In this document: positions 43,901 to 49,900 of the stretch, in pieces
Layout of the letters: each line of letters starts with the position of its first letter
Position numbering within the stretch: position 1 is the first letter of the stretch
DNA from: an uncultured Clostridium sp.
GTDB lineage: Bacteria > Bacillota > Clostridia > TANB77 > CAG-508
DNA: 64,000 nucleotides
NCBI GenBank assembly: GCA_900555615.1
Contig: USMB01000002.1
Location: 50,672 to 114,671 of the forward strand
Direction of reading: 5' to 3'
Notes under the pieces: model-generated
What the model was told of the DNA's origin: nothing
What the model saw: only the letters and a program-made list of their open reading frames with translations
Databases searched by the model: none
Translations under genes and position numbers: made by a program

Positions 43901-46900
43901 GGAACAGTAACAATAAAAATACTAGGAAAAGATACATATTACTTAAAAGATACATTAACAACAAATGACATTAGCGTATATGTAGCAAATAGCGAAAATC
44001 CAGAAGAACCAATAACAACAATAACTAAGACATTAACAAAAATTACAGACACAGCTCAACTTGAAGGAGCAGATACAGGATATACATTAACATTAGGAAA
44101 CTTTGGAAAATATGATGGAAAAGTAAAAATTAAAATTGATGCAGATACAATCAAAGATACATCAGGAAATGGAAACAAAGAAACAGAAATTTCAGTAGGA
44201 AATAGCAAATGGGTAGAAACTGATGTTGGTGATAGTTCTACAAATCCTAAATATACAGCATTTAGAAACAGTATTGTAGACTTTATAAAACCAATAATCA
44301 TATATCAATATGAAGATGGAGTAAACCCAGTAATAGACCGTGATAACAAGAAAGTATCAATATCATTTAATGTAACAGATACAAATTTCTTAGAAAGTAA
44401 TATCACAGCATCAGATATTAGAGTTCTTGTAGATGATATGGAAGTTACAGATTCTATAACAAAAAAACTAGAAAAATCAGATATAAAAGATACTACAGAT
44501 ACAAATAAGAAGAATGGAGTTAAATATACATTAACATTATCAAACTTCGAATTAGACCAAAACTTAGAAGATGAAATCTTCAGAAGACATAGTGGAAAAA
44601 TCGAATTAATAATTGCTAAAGATAAAGTAAGAGATACATCTGGAAACGGAAATATCGAAACAAGCATAATAGTTGATAATGAAAATGGTGATGATGAAAA
44701 TAACTTTATAAATGTAGACTTTGTAAAACCAAAGATATTCTATGACAGTAAATTCATTAGTTGGGATAATAGGTATGCAGAGGTAACAATAAAGGGAACA
44801 GATAGATTCTATGACTTTAATACAAAATTGGAACCAGAAGATATTAAATTATATCAACAAAATGATAATGGAGATTACATAGAGGTTACTAATTTACCTG
44901 TAACTATAAAATCTGTAAAAAATAAATATGGATATGACTTTGTTATCAGATTAGGAGAATTTGAAGAAGAATACAAGATGAAGATTGTAATAGCAGCTGG
45001 CAAAATTTCAGATTCATCTGGAAATGTAAACGAAGAAACAGAAATTATAGTTGGATTAGATAATAAGAAACCAATATGGAAATATATCAGTACAGATACT
45101 TCAAAATTTGAGACAGATGGTAAAATAAGCTTTACAGTTAAAGGTCAAGATAAATTCTTGAATTTAACAAAGAGCGGATTACAAGATTCTAATATGAAAA
45201 TTTATAAAGATGGAGTAGAATTAACAGACAGTGTTGGAATTACAGTAAATTACTTAGGACAAGATACGACTGAAAAATCAAAATCTTATAAAATTGATAT
45301 AACAGGATTAAAAGAAATTGGCTCTTATTCATTAGTATTTGAAGAAAAAACATTAATTGATGAGTTTGATAATGAAAGTAATGCAACAACAATAAGCTTC
45401 TCTAAATCAGCAATTTCATCAAATACAAATAATTACACAGCAGTAACATACCATGCAAGCCATGACTTTGAATTAATGCATCAAGCATATGTACATGAAT
45501 TGATGAGTGTAAATAAAACTGGAAAGAACTCAGAAAGCAAGACATATAGAGCAAGTTCAGTTGGAGAAATTTATAAAAATGTTGGAAACACAACATTTGC
45601 AGAACCATTTACATATACAAATGGAACACAATCAGCTTATAGCTTTAAAGGATGGGGTGTAGCAAATGAAAATGGACATTTAGTAGATGACCAAGGAACA
45701 ATTTTAACAGATGAATCAAAAGCAACAATATATGGATTATATGATGAAATTCCAGAGACAGTTACAAATTTGAAAGCAATATGGCAAAAAGCGACAGTAA
45801 TCTTTGTGTCAAAGAATGGAAATAACGCAAACAACGGATTTTCACCAGAGACACCAGTTAAAGATATAAAGACAGCATATAGCAAATTAAGTGCTTCTGG
45901 AACAATGAAAACAAATGTAATTGTTATTATGGATGCAATTGAATGGAATAGCAGTGATGTTTTAACAGGAAATGCAACAATAACAAGTTTATATGCAGGA
46001 GTTGATTATACAAACAAAGGTGCAGAGTTAAAGATTAGTTCTAATATGCAAATAAATGGTAATGTAATGTATGATGATATTAAGTTATATTCAAATTCTA
46101 CAACAGTAAGTGATGGTAGTGATTATTTAGCAAATGGTTCATATAACAACATGTTAATTACAAACTATGGAAATGTAGTTTTAGGAAGAGGAATAATAAC
46201 ACCAAATGGAAAATATACATTTGGAGCAGTAATTGGAGGAGAATATAGGCAAGAGACAAAGACAGGTTCAATTGGAATTCATACAGTAATAGTAGAAGCT
46301 GGTAAATACAATGATATAGTAATTGGAAGTGCTTTGGGCTCAGGCGGACAATCAATAAAACCTAAATATGTTTCTCATCAAATAACTATAGGAACTATGA
46401 AAGAAGCGGCAATATCAAGAAATAGTCGTGTAACAATAACAGGTTACTTGAGCATGGGAGAACTAGAAGATAGATGTTATCCATATAAGACTTCTGGAAA
46501 TCAAGAAACAAGTTCTTCATATAGTAGAACATATTCAATAACAAGATTATATAGTGCAACCTTTACAGGAGAAAATAAATTTGCAAAAGCATCAGAAGAT
46601 GCAAGTATATATCTAAGATCTGCTAATGGTTTCAATGATGGTAAGACAGATTTTGAAATGTATGGTGGAAATGTTACAGGAAATGTTTATGCTGGTGCAA
46701 GAATGGCTACAGATAGCCCAGAAACAACATTAAATGCTATGAAGTTCTATGGTGGAACTATTACAGGAAATATATTTGGACAAGGTGGAAAGGATTCTTC
46801 TTATGGTGGTACAGAGATAACACTAGAAGGTATATTCACAATGACTGGAGATATTTTTGGTGGTTCAAATTCAACAACAGTTGGAAGTGGAAAAGTAAAT

Positions 46901-49900
46901 GGAAGTTCAACAATTTTATTAAATAGCACATCATCTGTTGTAACAGGAAATGTCTATGGCGGAAGCAATGGAATAATTAACAATGGTTCAATTAATTTGA
47001 ATAATGGATTAATAACAGGAAGTTCAAGTATAAAATTAAATGCTGGAAAAGTTACAGGAGATATTTATGGTGGAGGTAATAATTGCGGTATAGTTAATAC
47101 AGCAGATATTACAATCAATAATGGAACTGTATTAGGAACAATCTATGGTGGTGCATATCAAAATCAAGTTCAAGGTAGATCAGCTATTAAGGTTTACGGA
47201 GGAACAGTAAATGATATCTATGGTGGAAATATCTTAACAGGAGTTTCACAACAAATGGGAGATACAACAAACCAAGAAATCAAGATTACAATTGGTGATG
47301 AAAATGCAACAACAACTCCAACAGTAAAAGGAGATATCTATGGTGGAGGAAAATTTGATAAGATAGAAAATTCAGTAATCCAATTGATAAAATGTTCTAC
47401 AAAGCCAACAGTTTATGGAGGTTCATATAGCTCAGGTGTAACTAATAAATCAAGTATTTATTTGATGGGTATGACAGTAAGCACAATTTATGGAGGTTCA
47501 AATGTTGGAGGAAATGTAACAAGTGCAAATATTTACTTACAATCAGGAACTGTAACAGACGTTTATGGCGGAGGCTATGGCGGAAAAGGTACAGAAGCTG
47601 GTATTACATTAGAAGGAACTGCAACAGTAACAAGCATTTATGGAGGTTCAAACACTAAAGGTGATGTTGAAACTACAAAAGTAATTCTAAAATCAGGAAC
47701 AATAACAAATGTATTTGGTGGAGGAAATTCAGCACCAGTTAGAAATGCAAATGTAACTTTAAATGGTGCAAAATTGGTAATCGACTCAATACATGGTGGT
47801 TCTAAGAAAACAGGATTATGTAATGCAACAAATGTAAACTTGGAAGCTGGAACAGTAACAAATGTATATGGTGGAGGACTTGATATAGGTTCAACAAATG
47901 CAACAGTAAACCAAAAAGGTGCAAAAGTAACAAATATCTATGGTGGAAATCATGGTGGAACTGGTGATGGAGGACAAACAACAAATGCAATAGTAAACAT
48001 TGTAGATTCATCAGTTAAGAATGTATATGGTGGAAACTATGGAAGAGGAACAACACAAAATGCAACAATTAATATTTCAGGTATTTCGGTAATAACTGGA
48101 GAATTATATGGTGGTGGATTTAGATCTGCTATCGGTACAGCAGAAGAAACAGGTTCAACAACAATCAATATTACAGGTGGTTCTATAAATAAAGATATTA
48201 ATGGAGGTTCAAAAGAATCTAAGGTTTATGGAACAACAAATGTAAATATTGGTAGAGATGCAGTTGCTGATAAGGACTTAACCGCAGCAAGTATTAACAT
48301 TAGAGGAAATATTTATGCAGGAGGAGATTCTTATAAAGCATCAAATAGACAATCACAAAAAGATTATGATTTTGATACAATAAGTGTTTATGGAGATACA
48401 CATGTAACTCTTGACAACAGTACACAATCAACAATCTCATTTAGTGGAAGCATATTTGGAGCTGGAAATGCAGCATCTTACTCAAATGAAGTAGATGGTT
48501 CAACAATTACAGTAAAAGATTTCGGTTCATTAACAGAATCTTACAGAATGACATCAATAGAAAGAACTGGAAAAGTATATATTGACCACTCATATTTAGA
48601 GTTAGTTGGAGAACAAGATGTAAATAACTATTATAAAACAACAAGATACACTTTAAATAGAATTTCAAATGGATTAACACTACAAAATGGAACTACACTT
48701 TATACTCAAAGAGGATTTAACTTAGTAAACGGATTTGAAAGTGTTAAGACAGATGGAGATGGAACATCAACGAAACAGACAGTAAGTATTGCAGATGGTG
48801 CAGTAACAAGAAATGTTGACAATAGAATATATACACTAGAAGGTATTAACTTAGTATTTGCTAAACAAGAGGGAGATATTTATAGTAATTCAAGTCAAGA
48901 TATTTGGGGAGATGTAAATGGTATGGCATTCTTCGGAATGTACAGAATAAACCGTCAAACCGGAGGTAAAGATTTTGATATATATGATCCGAACTATTCT
49001 GGTGGAGGAGTAGAAGGCTTCTTCGCAAATGGTACATATATAGAAGGAAGACATAAGTCAAATCATGATACAACAGTAGATGGCTTCTATACAAATGTTG
49101 GAGATTATTCAAATCCAAATAATGTTACAGTAACTCCAGAAATTATAGAAGTAACAGATTATGGAACATATTATGATTGGATTGCTGGTGGAGATGTTGT
49201 AAATTATTCAACAACATTAATAGCATCAACATATTCAACATACTCTATGTCAGAATTATTGCTAGATTATAAATATAAACCAAATGCAACATACAATGTA
49301 AACAGAGTCAGTATAAATGCTTTAAACCCAGACATTAATTTAATAAATCCATTAGATATTCCAACAATTTCAAGCAATGCAAATAATACCTTTGGATTAA
49401 CAATATCAACAGATAGAACTGGATGGGTAAAGAGCGGAACAACAACAATATTGTCAGAAGATTATGGTAAGATTGGTGGAACAACATATTATAAAACAGA
49501 TTCAACAAGTACACCAGGTAAATTAATCTTTAAGATATATAATTCAATGAATGTTTCAGAAGATCAAGATCTTGGAAATGTAAATATTGTATTAACAGGA
49601 AAAACTACTACAGGTAAAGATACAACACAAGGTGGAGTATTCAAAGTAGTAATATCTGTAACATTACAATCTATATATGAGGAAGATAAAGAACAATATA
49701 CACCAAGCTTTACAAATAGCACAGAAACAGAATTAAATTACACAACAGATAGCAAGGTTGATTTAACTTACTTATTATATAAGAATGCAAAAGAAACAAT
49801 TTATACATCAGAAGATTATAGAGTATTATCATCAACTGTAAAACTAACAGCAGGAACAAAATTAACAATGAGAGACTATGGACAAGGTGATACAGTAAAT